NCBI GenBank assembly: GCA_900472485.1
Contig: UCII01000023.1
Location: forward strand, 1-64,000
DNA from: Hyphomicrobiales bacterium
GTDB taxonomy: Bacteria > Pseudomonadota > Alphaproteobacteria > Rhizobiales > Rhizobiaceae
Length of the DNA stretch: 64,000 nucleotides
Reading direction: 5' to 3'
The position numbers were made by a program, and so were the translations under genes. Below are positions 18,195 to 25,971 of the stretch, piece by piece. A model generated the notes under the pieces. The model was not told where the DNA came from, did no database searches, and saw nothing but the letters and a program-made list of their open reading frames with translations. How positions within the stretch are numbered: position 1 is the stretch's first letter; each line of letters begins with the position of its first letter.

Positions 18195-18573
18195 CAGGAC
18201 TTCACGATAAGTTTACAGTCGCCATGAATGGAACGTTCCCAGTTTGAGGCATGTTGTTTGCGGCGGCAATCCGGCAGCCAATATACCGAAGCTGTCCGGT
18301 ACCCATGTTTTCTTGGGTTGAACGGCGGGAATTTCTCGCGCCAGTGTGGTTGGCGCGATAAGATTGCGGATACGCACTGTCAACTTTCTCCATGCATAAA
18401 GGCGCCGTTCAGGACGCTTTGCCGCAAGGCGGGTCGGTGCCGCAGGTTCGCTGCTGCTGGCAGAACCGTCATCAGCGATGATATCCGCCTTTCTGGCAAA
18501 GAATCGTCGCTTTTGAGTCCTTTTTGCAGACACGGTTGAGGCGTTCCGGGGTGTGCGCTCGAAAGGCAGGTTC
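18195..18573. other. Intergenic region between divergent CopD and phosphatase genes
   Basis: This 379-base gap must hold the promoters for both divergent genes. I see several short open frames on each strand, none with a ribosome site and family-like sequence, and no tRNA or strong hairpin. GAAAGGCAGG just before 18574 is the ribosome site of the phosphatase. Nothing else can be assigned. Confidence 0.5.
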
Positions 18574-19347
18574 ATGGCGGCGTCCAGAATACGCGAAAAA
18601 ATGGTCAATGGCTTCGGCCATCGTCGACGCCGGGAATGGCTCGAACATCTCGACATGCCCACCTACGTCATCGGTGACGTTCATGGCCGTTACGATCTGT
18701 TGAGCGCGCTGGAACGCAAGATCTTCGCCGATGCCGCCGACCTGCCGGGCCGCAAACTCATCATCATGCTCGGAGATTACATCGATCGCGGCCCCGCCTC
18801 TGCTCAGGTCGTCGGCCGCCTGATGGCGCCGCCGCCGAACGGCTTCGACCGCATATGTCTCACCGGCAATCATGAGATGGCGATGCTGTCCTATGTCGAC
18901 GGCGAGATATCGCTCGAGGATTGGGTGGCGCTGGGTGGAGATGCGACGCTCGCCTCCTATGGCGTGGATATCCCTCGTCTGCAGCAGCTATATCCCAAGC
19001 AGAAGAAGCTCGATACTTTCATTCGCACCTGGCTGCCCGACGATCACGTCAATTTCCTGCGCCGAATGCCTATTATGCTGGATACGCCAGAGGTCCTATT
19101 CGTCCATGCCGGCATCGATCCTGATCGGTCGATTGCCCATCAGCAAGATGACGACCTCATCTTCATCCGCTCGCGCTTCTACGACAGCGCACAGCCGCTG
19201 CCGAAGCTGATTATCCACGGACACACACCAGTCCAGCGGGCCGAAGTCAATGGCCTCAGGCTCAATCTCGATACCGGCGCTTTTTACACCGACCGTTTAA
19301 GCGCGGCCCGGCTATGGCAGGGCCGCATTCACATTACGTCAACTTAA
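18574..19347 (+). CDS. Metallophosphoesterase, serine/threonine protein phosphatase type
   Basis: This 257-residue protein has the full set of PPP-type metal-site motifs: GDVHGRYDLL near residue 36, GDYIDRGPAS near 68, GNHEMAML near 103, HAGID near 176 and HGHTPVQ near 216. It most resembles bacterial PrpA/bacteriophage lambda-type phosphatases, or ApaH-like enzymes that also cleave diadenosine tetraphosphate. It would be a soluble two-metal hydrolase. The ATG at 18574 has a ribosome site and is preferred to a GTG 21 bases upstream. It is flanked closely by gabD on the opposite strand (seven bases between stops). Confidence 0.88.
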   Translation: MAASRIREKMVNGFGHRRRREWLEHLDMPTYVIGDVHGRYDLLSALERKIFADAADLPGRKLIIMLGDYIDRGPASAQVVGRLMAPPPNGFDRICLTGNHEMAMLSYVDGEISLEDWVALGGDATLASYGVDIPRLQQLYPKQKKLDTFIRTWLPDDHVNFLRRMPIMLDTPEVLFVHAGIDPDRSIAHQQDDDLIFIRSRFYDSAQPLPKLIIHGHTPVQRAEVNGLRLNLDTGAFYTDRLSAARLWQGRIHITST

Positions 19348-19354
19348 TAGCCGG

Positions 19355-20836
19355 TTATAGATTGCCGATGCAGAGATACTTCATTTCCAGATAGTCGTCG
19401 GCGCCGTGGCGCGAGCCTTCGCGGCCGAGCCCGGATTGCTTGATGCCGCCGAAGGGTGCCGTTTCTGACGACATCAGGCCGGTATTGATGCCGACCATGC
19501 CGTATTCCAGCGCTTCCGCCACGCGCCAGACCTTTTTCAGGTCGCCGGCGAAGAAATAGGCGGCGAGGCCGAATTCGGTATCGTTCGCCTGGGTGATGAC
19601 ATCCTCGACGGTGTCGAAGCGGAAGAGCGGTGCCACCGGGCCGAATGTCTCCTCGCGGGCGACCTTCATGCTACGGTCGACGCCAGTCAGGATCGTCGGC
19701 GCGAAGAAGGTGCCGACGCCCTCGATGCGCTTACCGCCGAGGACGACGCGAGCACCCTTCGAAACGGCATCCCGAACATGGTCTTCGGCCTTGCCGACAC
19801 CCTGTTCGTCGATCAGCGGCCCCACGGTCACGCCCGGCTTGAAGCCGTCACCCACGGAAAGTTCGCCCACCTTCGCGGCAAGCTTGGCGGCGAAGGCGTC
19901 ATAGACATTGGATTGCACATAGATGCGGTTGGCGCAGACGCAGGTCTGGCCGGCATTGCGATATTTCGAAGCCATTGCCCCTTCGACGGCAGCGTCGAGA
20001 TCGGCATCGTCGAAGACGATGAAAGGCGCATTGCCGCCGAGCTCGAGGCTGACCTTCTTGATCTGGTCGGCACACTGGCGCATCAGGATACGGCCGACTT
20101 CCGTCGAGCCGGTGAAGCTGATCTTGCGCACCTTCGGATTGCCGCAAAGCTCGCGACCGATAGCAGGGCCATCGAGGCCGACGATGATGTTGAGCACGCC
20201 CGGGGGAATGCCTGCCTCTTCGGCAAGCACGGCAAGCGCGATCGCCGTCAGCGGCGTCTGTTCGGCGGGTTTCGAAACCACGGTGCAGCCGACGGCAAGC
20301 GCCGGTGCGATCTTGCGGGCAATCATCGCCGCCGGGAAGTTCCAGGGCGTGATCGTGCCGACGACGCCGACCGGCTGCTTGATGACGACCATGCGCTTGT
20401 CGTTGGAGGGAGCGGGAATGGTTTCGCCATAGATGCGCTTTGCCTCTTCCGCATACCATTCGACATAGGAAGCGGCGTAGAGGATCTCGCCTCTCGCTTC
20501 CGGCAACGGCTTGCCCATCTCGGCCGTCAGGATCGCTGCCAGCTCATCGGCATTGGCGATCATGAGATCGAACCATTTGCGTAAGATCGCGGCCCGTTCC
20601 TTGGCCGGGCGGGCGGCCCAGGCGGTCTGGGCGATATAGGCTGCGTCGATCGCTGCGGTCGTCTCGGCGGCACCCATGTCGGGTAACGAGGCAAGCACTT
20701 CGCCAGTGGCGGGATTGATGACGTCGAATGTCTTCGTCGCCCCACCGGCCGTCCAGGCGCCGTTGATATAGCCGGCGGCGCGCAGAAGGCGCGAAGAGAA
20801 AGGCACATGCTTGGTCATTGCCGTTGTAAAGGACAT
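19355..20836 (-). CDS. gabD: Succinate-semialdehyde dehydrogenase (NAD(P)+)
   Basis: This 493-residue aldehyde dehydrogenase oxidises succinate semialdehyde to succinate, the second step of GABA use. Motifs include TPWNFPAAMIARKIAPALAV (cofactor binding), FTGSTEVGRILM, the general-base Glu in SLELGGNAPF and the nucleophilic Cys in GQTCVCANRIYV (about residue 297). The second cysteine two residues later matches the redox-switch pair of GabD enzymes. It follows gabT by 71 bases on the same strand. I place the start at the ATG 20836 with GGAG upstream; a GTG at 20845 and an ATG at 20818 are alternatives. Confidence 0.92.
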   Translation of the reverse strand: MSFTTAMTKHVPFSSRLLRAAGYINGAWTAGGATKTFDVINPATGEVLASLPDMGAAETTAAIDAAYIAQTAWAARPAKERAAILRKWFDLMIANADELAAILTAEMGKPLPEARGEILYAASYVEWYAEEAKRIYGETIPAPSNDKRMVVIKQPVGVVGTITPWNFPAAMIARKIAPALAVGCTVVSKPAEQTPLTAIALAVLAEEAGIPPGVLNIIVGLDGPAIGRELCGNPKVRKISFTGSTEVGRILMRQCADQIKKVSLELGGNAPFIVFDDADLDAAVEGAMASKYRNAGQTCVCANRIYVQSNVYDAFAAKLAAKVGELSVGDGFKPGVTVGPLIDEQGVGKAEDHVRDAVSKGARVVLGGKRIEGVGTFFAPTILTGVDRSMKVAREETFGPVAPLFRFDTVEDVITQANDTEFGLAAYFFAGDLKKVWRVAEALEYGMVGINTGLMSSETAPFGGIKQSGLGREGSRHGADDYLEMKYLCIGNL

Positions 20837-20907
20837 GCTATGCACTCCGACAGGTTTCGCCCGGCAGGCTGCACGGACGGATAAGGGAACTACGCGGGTC
20901 GGCTTCG

Positions 20908-22179
20908 TTAATGCGAGGCGCTCGCCTCGATCAGCGATGCCTCGAGAATGTCGAGAGCTTCGCTGAACACGCCGTCCTGAATGGTGATCGGCGACAGGAA
21001 GCGGATGACGTTGCCGTAGACACCGCAGGTTAACAGGATCAGCCCCCTGTCGAGCGCGATCAGCCGGACCTTGTTGGCGAAATCCGCACTCGGCAGCTTC
21101 GTCGCTGCGTCGTTGAATTCCACGGCATTCATCAAGCCCGGGCCGCGGATATCGACAATTTCAGGCACCTTGTCGCGCAGCGATTCCAGCCGCTGTTTCA
21201 GGCGCGAGCCGAGCTGATTGGCGCGATCGCACAGACCCTCGTCGGCGATGACGTCAAGCACGGCATGGGCAGCGGCGATCCCGAGCGGATTGCCGCCATA
21301 GGTGCCGCCGAGGCCGCCTGGAGCGGGTGCATCCATGACCTCGGCGCGGCCGGTGACGGCGGCGAGCGGGAAGCCGCCGGCAAGGCTCTTTGCCATGGTG
21401 ACGAGATCGGCGGCCACCTCATGGTGGTCCATCGCGAACATCTTGCCGGTGCGCGCAAAGCCGGTCTGCACCTCGTCGGCTATCAGGAGAATGCCGTGCT
21501 GGTCGCAGATCTCGCGTAGCGCCTTCATGAAGGCCGCCGGCGCCGGATAGAAACCGCCTTCGCCCTGGACTGGTTCCAGAATAATGGCCGCCACGCGCTG
21601 CGGATCGACATCGGCGGCAAAGAGCTTCTTCAGCGTTGCCAGCGACTGCTCGACACTGATGCCGTGCAGCGGCACTGGGAAGGGCGCATGAAAGACATCA
21701 CCCGGCATCGGGCCAAAGCCGATCTTGTAGGGCGCGACCTTGCCGGTCAGCGCCATGCCCATGAAGGTCCGGCCATGGAAGCCGCCGCCAAAGGCGATGA
21801 TCGCGGAGCGGCCTGTGGCGGCGCGGGCGATCTTGACGGCATTTTCGACCGCTTCGGCACCCGTCGTCACGAAGATCGTCTTCTTGGCGAAATCGCCGGG
21901 AACGATCGCGTTCAGCCGCTCGGCCAGATGCACATAGCTCTCATAGGGTACGACCTGATGGCAGGTATGCGTGAAGCGGTCGAGCTGTTCCTTGACGGCG
22001 GCAATCACGCGGGGATGGCGATGGCCGGTGTTCACCACGGCTATGCCGGAAGCAAAATCGATATAGCGATTGCCTTCTTTGTCCCAGATCTCCGCATTTT
22101 CGGCGCGGTCGGCATAGATCTGCGTCGTCATGCCGACGCCGCGGGAAATGGCGGCGTTCTTCCGCTCGGTCAAAGTCAT
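20908..22179 (-). CDS. gabT: 4-aminobutyrate aminotransferase
   Basis: This 423-residue class III PLP aminotransferase moves the amino group of GABA to 2-oxoglutarate, giving succinate semialdehyde for GabD. It shows the cofactor-binding TTGAEAVENAVKIARAATGR, the IAFGGGFHGRTFMG segment, LLIADEVQTGFARTGKMFAM with the ring-binding Asp, and the Schiff-base Lys in TMAKSLAGGFPL (about residue 263). Length and motifs are full. It leads the gabT-gabD unit and faces a MerR-XRE-cupin regulator; a perfect palindrome overlaps its predicted transcription start. Confidence 0.93.
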   Translation of the reverse strand: MTLTERKNAAISRGVGMTTQIYADRAENAEIWDKEGNRYIDFASGIAVVNTGHRHPRVIAAVKEQLDRFTHTCHQVVPYESYVHLAERLNAIVPGDFAKKTIFVTTGAEAVENAVKIARAATGRSAIIAFGGGFHGRTFMGMALTGKVAPYKIGFGPMPGDVFHAPFPVPLHGISVEQSLATLKKLFAADVDPQRVAAIILEPVQGEGGFYPAPAAFMKALREICDQHGILLIADEVQTGFARTGKMFAMDHHEVAADLVTMAKSLAGGFPLAAVTGRAEVMDAPAPGGLGGTYGGNPLGIAAAHAVLDVIADEGLCDRANQLGSRLKQRLESLRDKVPEIVDIRGPGLMNAVEFNDAATKLPSADFANKVRLIALDRGLILLTCGVYGNVIRFLSPITIQDGVFSEALDILEASLIEASASH

Positions 22180-22213
22180 TGCAGTGGCTCCCAGGAAGGC
22201 GTTTCCGAATTAT

Positions 22214-22264
22214 CTTGCAGAAGTTCTGCAAGTTATTTAGAAAACTCCTACATTTTTCCTGCAA
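22214..22264 (-). promoter_or_regulatory. gabT promoter with overlapping palindromic operator
   Basis: The perfect palindrome CTTGCAGAAGTTCTGCAAG lies at 22214-22232, 35 bases before the gabT ATG. Upstream on the minus strand a candidate -35 TTGCAG (22264-22259) and -10 TCTAAA (22241-22236) are 17 bases apart, so the palindrome would cover the start of transcription. The -35 element sits in CTTGCAGG, which repeats one arm of the palindrome, giving a second half-site. This suits a repressor, most simply the divergent regulator at 22405. Binding is inferred. Confidence 0.6.
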
Positions 22265-22404
22265 GATTTCAAGCGAGATTTTGTGCGGGTGACAAGAAAG
22301 CGCGAAAGGTTTCCATGGAGTGCAGCGTGGGCTTTTAAGGCGCGCTAAGCCGCGTCATCCATGCTAAACCGCTCAAAAGACGAGAGATCAGGGAATCTTG
22401 GCAA

Positions 22405-23235
22405 ATGAGCAGCATCGAGCCGGAGCGACACCCGGTGCGCTACAAGGTGGCGGAAGCGGCGCGTCTTGCCGGCGTATCGGCCTCCACGCTGCGGCTATGG
22501 GAAAGCCAGGGGCTGGTCGTTCCCTCCCGCTCCGAGACCGGGCACCGCCAGTACAGCGCCGAGGACGTGGCGCGGCTGAAACGCATTGCATGGTTTCGGG
22601 CGGAGCGCGGTCTCAATCCGGCTGCGATTCGGGAGGCGCTGGAGATGGAAGAGGGTGGCGCGGCCAGCCTTGAGAATGGCGAGCAACCGGCCTCCTCCGA
22701 TATCGGCCGCAGGCTCCGGTCACTGCGCCATGCCGCCGGCAAGACGCTGGAGCAGGTCGCCGCCGACATGGGCATGACTTCCTCGACGCTGTCGACGCTG
22801 GAACGCACCTCACAAGGCGTCAGCTTCAAGACCCTGCATGACCTTGCGGATTATTATGGCACGACGGTATCGCGCCTGTCGGGCGAGGAGCGGGAGGATG
22901 CTTCCGCGCTTGTCCGATCCGGCGAATGGCGTGCCTGGCCGGCAACGACGCCGGGCGTCACCGTCCAACTGCTCGCCGAGGGCAGGACGATGATGGACTG
23001 CCATCGCTTCGTGCTAGCCCCTGGTGCGACGAGCGAGGGTGCCTATCGCCACGAAGGCGAGGAGTTCATCCATGTCGTTGCCGGTCACCTGGAACTGGTG
23101 CTCGACAGCGATCAGTTCTTCGATCTCCTGCCGGGTGATTCCCTTTATTTCGAAAGCCGCCGTTATCATTCCTGGCGCAATCGCCATGACGGTGAGACCA
23201 TATTGCTCTGGATCAATACGCCGCCGACTTTTTGA
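22405..23235 (+). CDS. MerR-XRE-cupin three-domain transcriptional regulator
   Basis: This 276-residue regulator combines two DNA-binding domains and a sensor. Residues about 12-80 are a MerR-type winged helix (KVAEAARLAGVSASTLRLWE, then GHRQYSAEDVARLKRI). Residues about 103-157 are an XRE helix-turn-helix (LRSLRHAAGKTLEQVAADMG, then TSSTLSTLERTSQGVSF). Residues about 195-270 are a cupin with GAYRHEGEEFIHVVAGHLEL and RYHSWRNRHDGE. The XRE-cupin half matches PuuR-like regulators of polyamine and GABA use; the added MerR half is unusual. It is divergent from gabT with a palindrome between, so it probably controls gabTD in response to a GABA-related ligand. Confidence 0.85.
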   Translation: MSSIEPERHPVRYKVAEAARLAGVSASTLRLWESQGLVVPSRSETGHRQYSAEDVARLKRIAWFRAERGLNPAAIREALEMEEGGAASLENGEQPASSDIGRRLRSLRHAAGKTLEQVAADMGMTSSTLSTLERTSQGVSFKTLHDLADYYGTTVSRLSGEEREDASALVRSGEWRAWPATTPGVTVQLLAEGRTMMDCHRFVLAPGATSEGAYRHEGEEFIHVVAGHLELVLDSDQFFDLLPGDSLYFESRRYHSWRNRHDGETILLWINTPPTF

Positions 23236-23317
23236 CGGGCGCCGGTATGGTTCTCATCCCGTCTATTCTGTAGAACGGACAAAAGCGAATTCAGAACGAC
23301 AGAGCCGGGAGAATCTC

Positions 23318-23944
23318 ATGGCTGCCACCATCCGTTATCACGAAGGCGATATTTCCACTGAGGATGCCGCCCGCTACACCGGCGCCATTGCCATCGATAC
23401 CGAAACTCTCGGCCTCGTTCCACGCCGTGACCGGCTTTGCCTCGTGCAGCTTTCGCCGGGCGATAGCACTGCTGACATCATCCGCATCGCGGCTGGCCAG
23501 AAGCAGGCCCCCAATCTCGTCGCCATGCTCGCCGATCCGACGCACCAGAAGATCTTTCATTATGGCCGCTTCGATATCGCCGTGCTGTTCCATACGTTCG
23601 GCGTCACCACCACGCCTGTCTTCTGCACCAAGATCGCCTCGCGCCTCTGCCGCACCTATACCGACCGTCACGGCCTGAAGGACAATCTCAAGGAGATGTT
23701 GGACGTCGATATTTCCAAGGCGCAGCAATCGTCGGACTGGGCGGCGGAAACGCTGTCCCCAGCGCAGCTCGAATATGCCGCCTCCGACGTGCTTTATCTC
23801 CATGCCCTGCGCGAGAAGCTGACGCAACGCCTGCTGCGCGATGGCCGCATGGACTATGCGGATGACTGTTTCGCCTTCCTGCCGACCCGCGCCAAGCTTG
23901 ACCTCCTTGGCTGGGAAGAGGCGGATATCTTTGCGCATAGCTGA
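23318..23944 (+). CDS. rnd: Ribonuclease D family 3'-5' exonuclease
   Basis: This 208-residue protein is a short RNase D: the DEDDy exonuclease domain without the HRDC domains. The acidic residues are Asp27 and Glu29 (AIDTETLG), the Asp in HYGRFDIAVL, and Tyr plus Asp in LEYAASDVLYLHALREKL. It would trim 3' ends of structured RNA such as tRNA precursors, using two metal ions. The ATG at 23318 has GGGAGAA upstream; the frame is open from within the preceding regulator gene, but that part is a shadow. Many alphaproteobacteria carry this short form next to a longer RNase D elsewhere. A terminator follows 27 bases after the stop. Confidence 0.88.
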   Translation: MAATIRYHEGDISTEDAARYTGAIAIDTETLGLVPRRDRLCLVQLSPGDSTADIIRIAAGQKQAPNLVAMLADPTHQKIFHYGRFDIAVLFHTFGVTTTPVFCTKIASRLCRTYTDRHGLKDNLKEMLDVDISKAQQSSDWAAETLSPAQLEYAASDVLYLHALREKLTQRLLRDGRMDYADDCFAFLPTRAKLDLLGWEEADIFAHS

Positions 23945-23971
23945 TTGCTTCGCTTACCGGGCGAAATCTCG

Positions 23972-24010
23972 GGGCCGATGTCGCGGAAGTGGCATCGGCC
24001 CTTTTATTTA
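23972..24010 (+). terminator. Rho-independent terminator after rnd
   Basis: GGGCCGATG (23972-23980) pairs with CATCGGCCC (23993-24001) and is followed by TTTTATTTA. This is a standard intrinsic terminator for the rnd transcript. Confidence 0.85.
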
Positions 24011-24182
24011 GGGATCTGTTAAGGACTCGACTGCTATTTTGCGGATGATTTCCAGTTTCTGCGCGTTCGCGCCTCGCCACTTTGGTCATCCGGCGCTAGG
24101 AAATCCATAGGCCGCATGAGCGGACCTCGATTGAACCTGCTTCCCGCTTCCATCGTCGCCTTGCCAGACAAAGGAGCATGTC

Positions 24183-25868
24183 ATGTTGCTTCCCGTTGGT
24201 GCCGTGTCCGCTGTGGGTGTGTCCATTGAGAAGCCGATTGCAGCGACGGCTGAAACCTCCGGACTTCAGACGACGGCAACGCCGCTCGCCGTCCTGTCGA
24301 GCACCGTCAATGCCAACGTCGAGGGCAAGCTGAACATGCTGCTGGTCGCGGCCCGCGAACGCATGCTCGACAGTCTGCTTTCCGCCATCGATGCCGCCAG
24401 CAAGGTGATGAATGTTCCCCGTGAGCCGGGCGAGAGCAATACCGCCTATGCGCAACGTGTTGCCGCCGCAATCCGCACCCTGACGCCGCCGCAGCTCGCT
24501 ATTGCTCAACAACGGCTGGATGCGCAGATGAGGACGCCGGTGCCGTTGCCGCTTCTGGCAGCAGCCTTGGAGGATCCCGAAAGTCCACAGGCGGTGCAGC
24601 TGGCCCTCAGCCTTGAACAGGCGTCGGCAGCCGAGCCGGATGCCGTGCTGAAGGCGGTCGTCAATTCCTATGGGCAGAATGCCGGCGAAGTGGAAACCCC
24701 AGCCTCCCAGGCACCTGTTTCAGCCCCGCTGCAGAAGGCGGCCGATCTGGCCGCCCTGGCAACGGCGCTTGCCGCTGCCGCAGAAGAACCCGCTTCCGCT
24801 ACGCCGACACCCGCGCCTACGACGGCCACACCAGCGACGGCTCAGCTTGCCGCCCAACCGGCACCTGCGGCGCAGCCGACGCTGCAATCTGGCATTCCCG
24901 TCCAATCTCAATCCGCGCCGGCTGCTGCCCAGACGAATTCAGCGCAGACGGTCGCGCAAAACGGTATCGCCGCGGCCCCGCAAGCCGCGCTTGCCGGCAG
25001 TGGTGCCGCCGCCACCGCCACGGTCCAGCCTTCCGCGCTCGCGTCTCTCGTCGATGATTTGACCGCGAGCGTACTGCTGACGGCGATCGCCGCCGAGGCC
25101 GAACTCCCGACAGAAGTCGCATTGATCCGGTCGCCGCTGACGCCGCCACCGGTGCCGCGCGATATCCAGCAGATAGAAGCCGACATCAAACAGGGCCTGC
25201 AGGTCGTCATCAGTCCGCCCGCGATGGCGACCGGTTCCGATCTTCTTCAGATCATCAACAATCCCTCTTCCTCCGTCGAGAAGATCATCGCCCAGGCACT
25301 GACCGGCAATACCGCGACGCAGGCATCGTCGACGCAGCCGCCGGCCGTCAATGAAGGTGCCAAGAGCCCGGTCGCAGCGGCGGCCATGCCGGTGTCATTG
25401 GCGGAAGGACCTGAAACACCTGACGTTCTTCCCGCAGCTTCCGGCAAACCATCGGTGCAAACATCATCCGCCGTGCCGATGGTAGCCTATGAGGCCGCGG
25501 AACAGGCGGGAATGCAGGCATTGCCACCGCTCGGCGTTCCCTTCGTCGTAGCGAACTATCTGCCGGTCGATACCCCGATTAAGAATGACGAATCGAAGCT
25601 GCTCAATCGCGTCGATCCCATCGGCGATGAGGAGGGCGGGCAGGCGCAGGATGAGGAGACCCCGCAAGGTCAGGATGAAGAGCAGGCCCATGCCGAGGAT
25701 TCGTCGGCACAAGCAGAGGGCGAGGCATCCGACGAAGCGGAAGCCGGTTCAGTCTTCGCGGGGGACGATAACGTCAGGCCGGAACTCGTTGCCTTGCCGC
25801 AGCCTCTGCGCGATCCGCTTCAAGACCATGCCTTCGATTTCTACCGGCGCATGGTGGCCTGGGAATAG
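24183..25868 (+). CDS. Large Ala/Pro-rich protein of unknown function
   Basis: This 561-residue protein is not recognised. Residues 1-60 begin MLLPVGAVSAVGVSIEKPIA, without a charged signal peptide. Residues about 45-160 look helical (VEGKLNMLLVAARERMLDSL). Residues about 165-290 are low-complexity Ala/Pro/Thr/Gln (ASATPTPAPTTATPATAQLA). The C-terminal third includes an acidic run of Glu/Asp/Gln (about 485-530) and ends HAFDFYRRMVAWE, which looks like a conserved tail. The layout, Ala/Pro/Gln-rich middle with short ordered ends, recalls flagellar hook-length-control proteins (FliK), but no flagellar gene is near. A start ribosome site (AAAGGAGC) is clear and a terminator follows, so it is a real gene standing alone. 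Confidence 0.7.
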   Translation: MLLPVGAVSAVGVSIEKPIAATAETSGLQTTATPLAVLSSTVNANVEGKLNMLLVAARERMLDSLLSAIDAASKVMNVPREPGESNTAYAQRVAAAIRTLTPPQLAIAQQRLDAQMRTPVPLPLLAAALEDPESPQAVQLALSLEQASAAEPDAVLKAVVNSYGQNAGEVETPASQAPVSAPLQKAADLAALATALAAAAEEPASATPTPAPTTATPATAQLAAQPAPAAQPTLQSGIPVQSQSAPAAAQTNSAQTVAQNGIAAAPQAALAGSGAAATATVQPSALASLVDDLTASVLLTAIAAEAELPTEVALIRSPLTPPPVPRDIQQIEADIKQGLQVVISPPAMATGSDLLQIINNPSSSVEKIIAQALTGNTATQASSTQPPAVNEGAKSPVAAAAMPVSLAEGPETPDVLPAASGKPSVQTSSAVPMVAYEAAEQAGMQALPPLGVPFVVANYLPVDTPIKNDESKLLNRVDPIGDEEGGQAQDEETPQGQDEEQAHAEDSSAQAEGEASDEAEAGSVFAGDDNVRPELVALPQPLRDPLQDHAFDFYRRMVAWE

Positions 25869-25914
25869 ACGACCTCGCAATGGGCAGGTGGCATGGACGC
25901 CGCAGAACGGACAA

Positions 25915-25952
25915 AGAAAAACCCGCCGGAGCGATCCAGCGGGTCTTTTGTT
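25915..25952. terminator. Bidirectional terminator between convergent genes
   Basis: ACCCGC (25921-25926) and GCGGGT (25939-25944) form a stem, preceded by an A-run (AAAGAAAA) and followed by CTTTTGTTT. It can end transcripts from both the Ala/Pro-rich gene and rpsA. Confidence 0.8.
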
Positions 25953-25971
25953 TCCAGGCTACTACCGAAAA

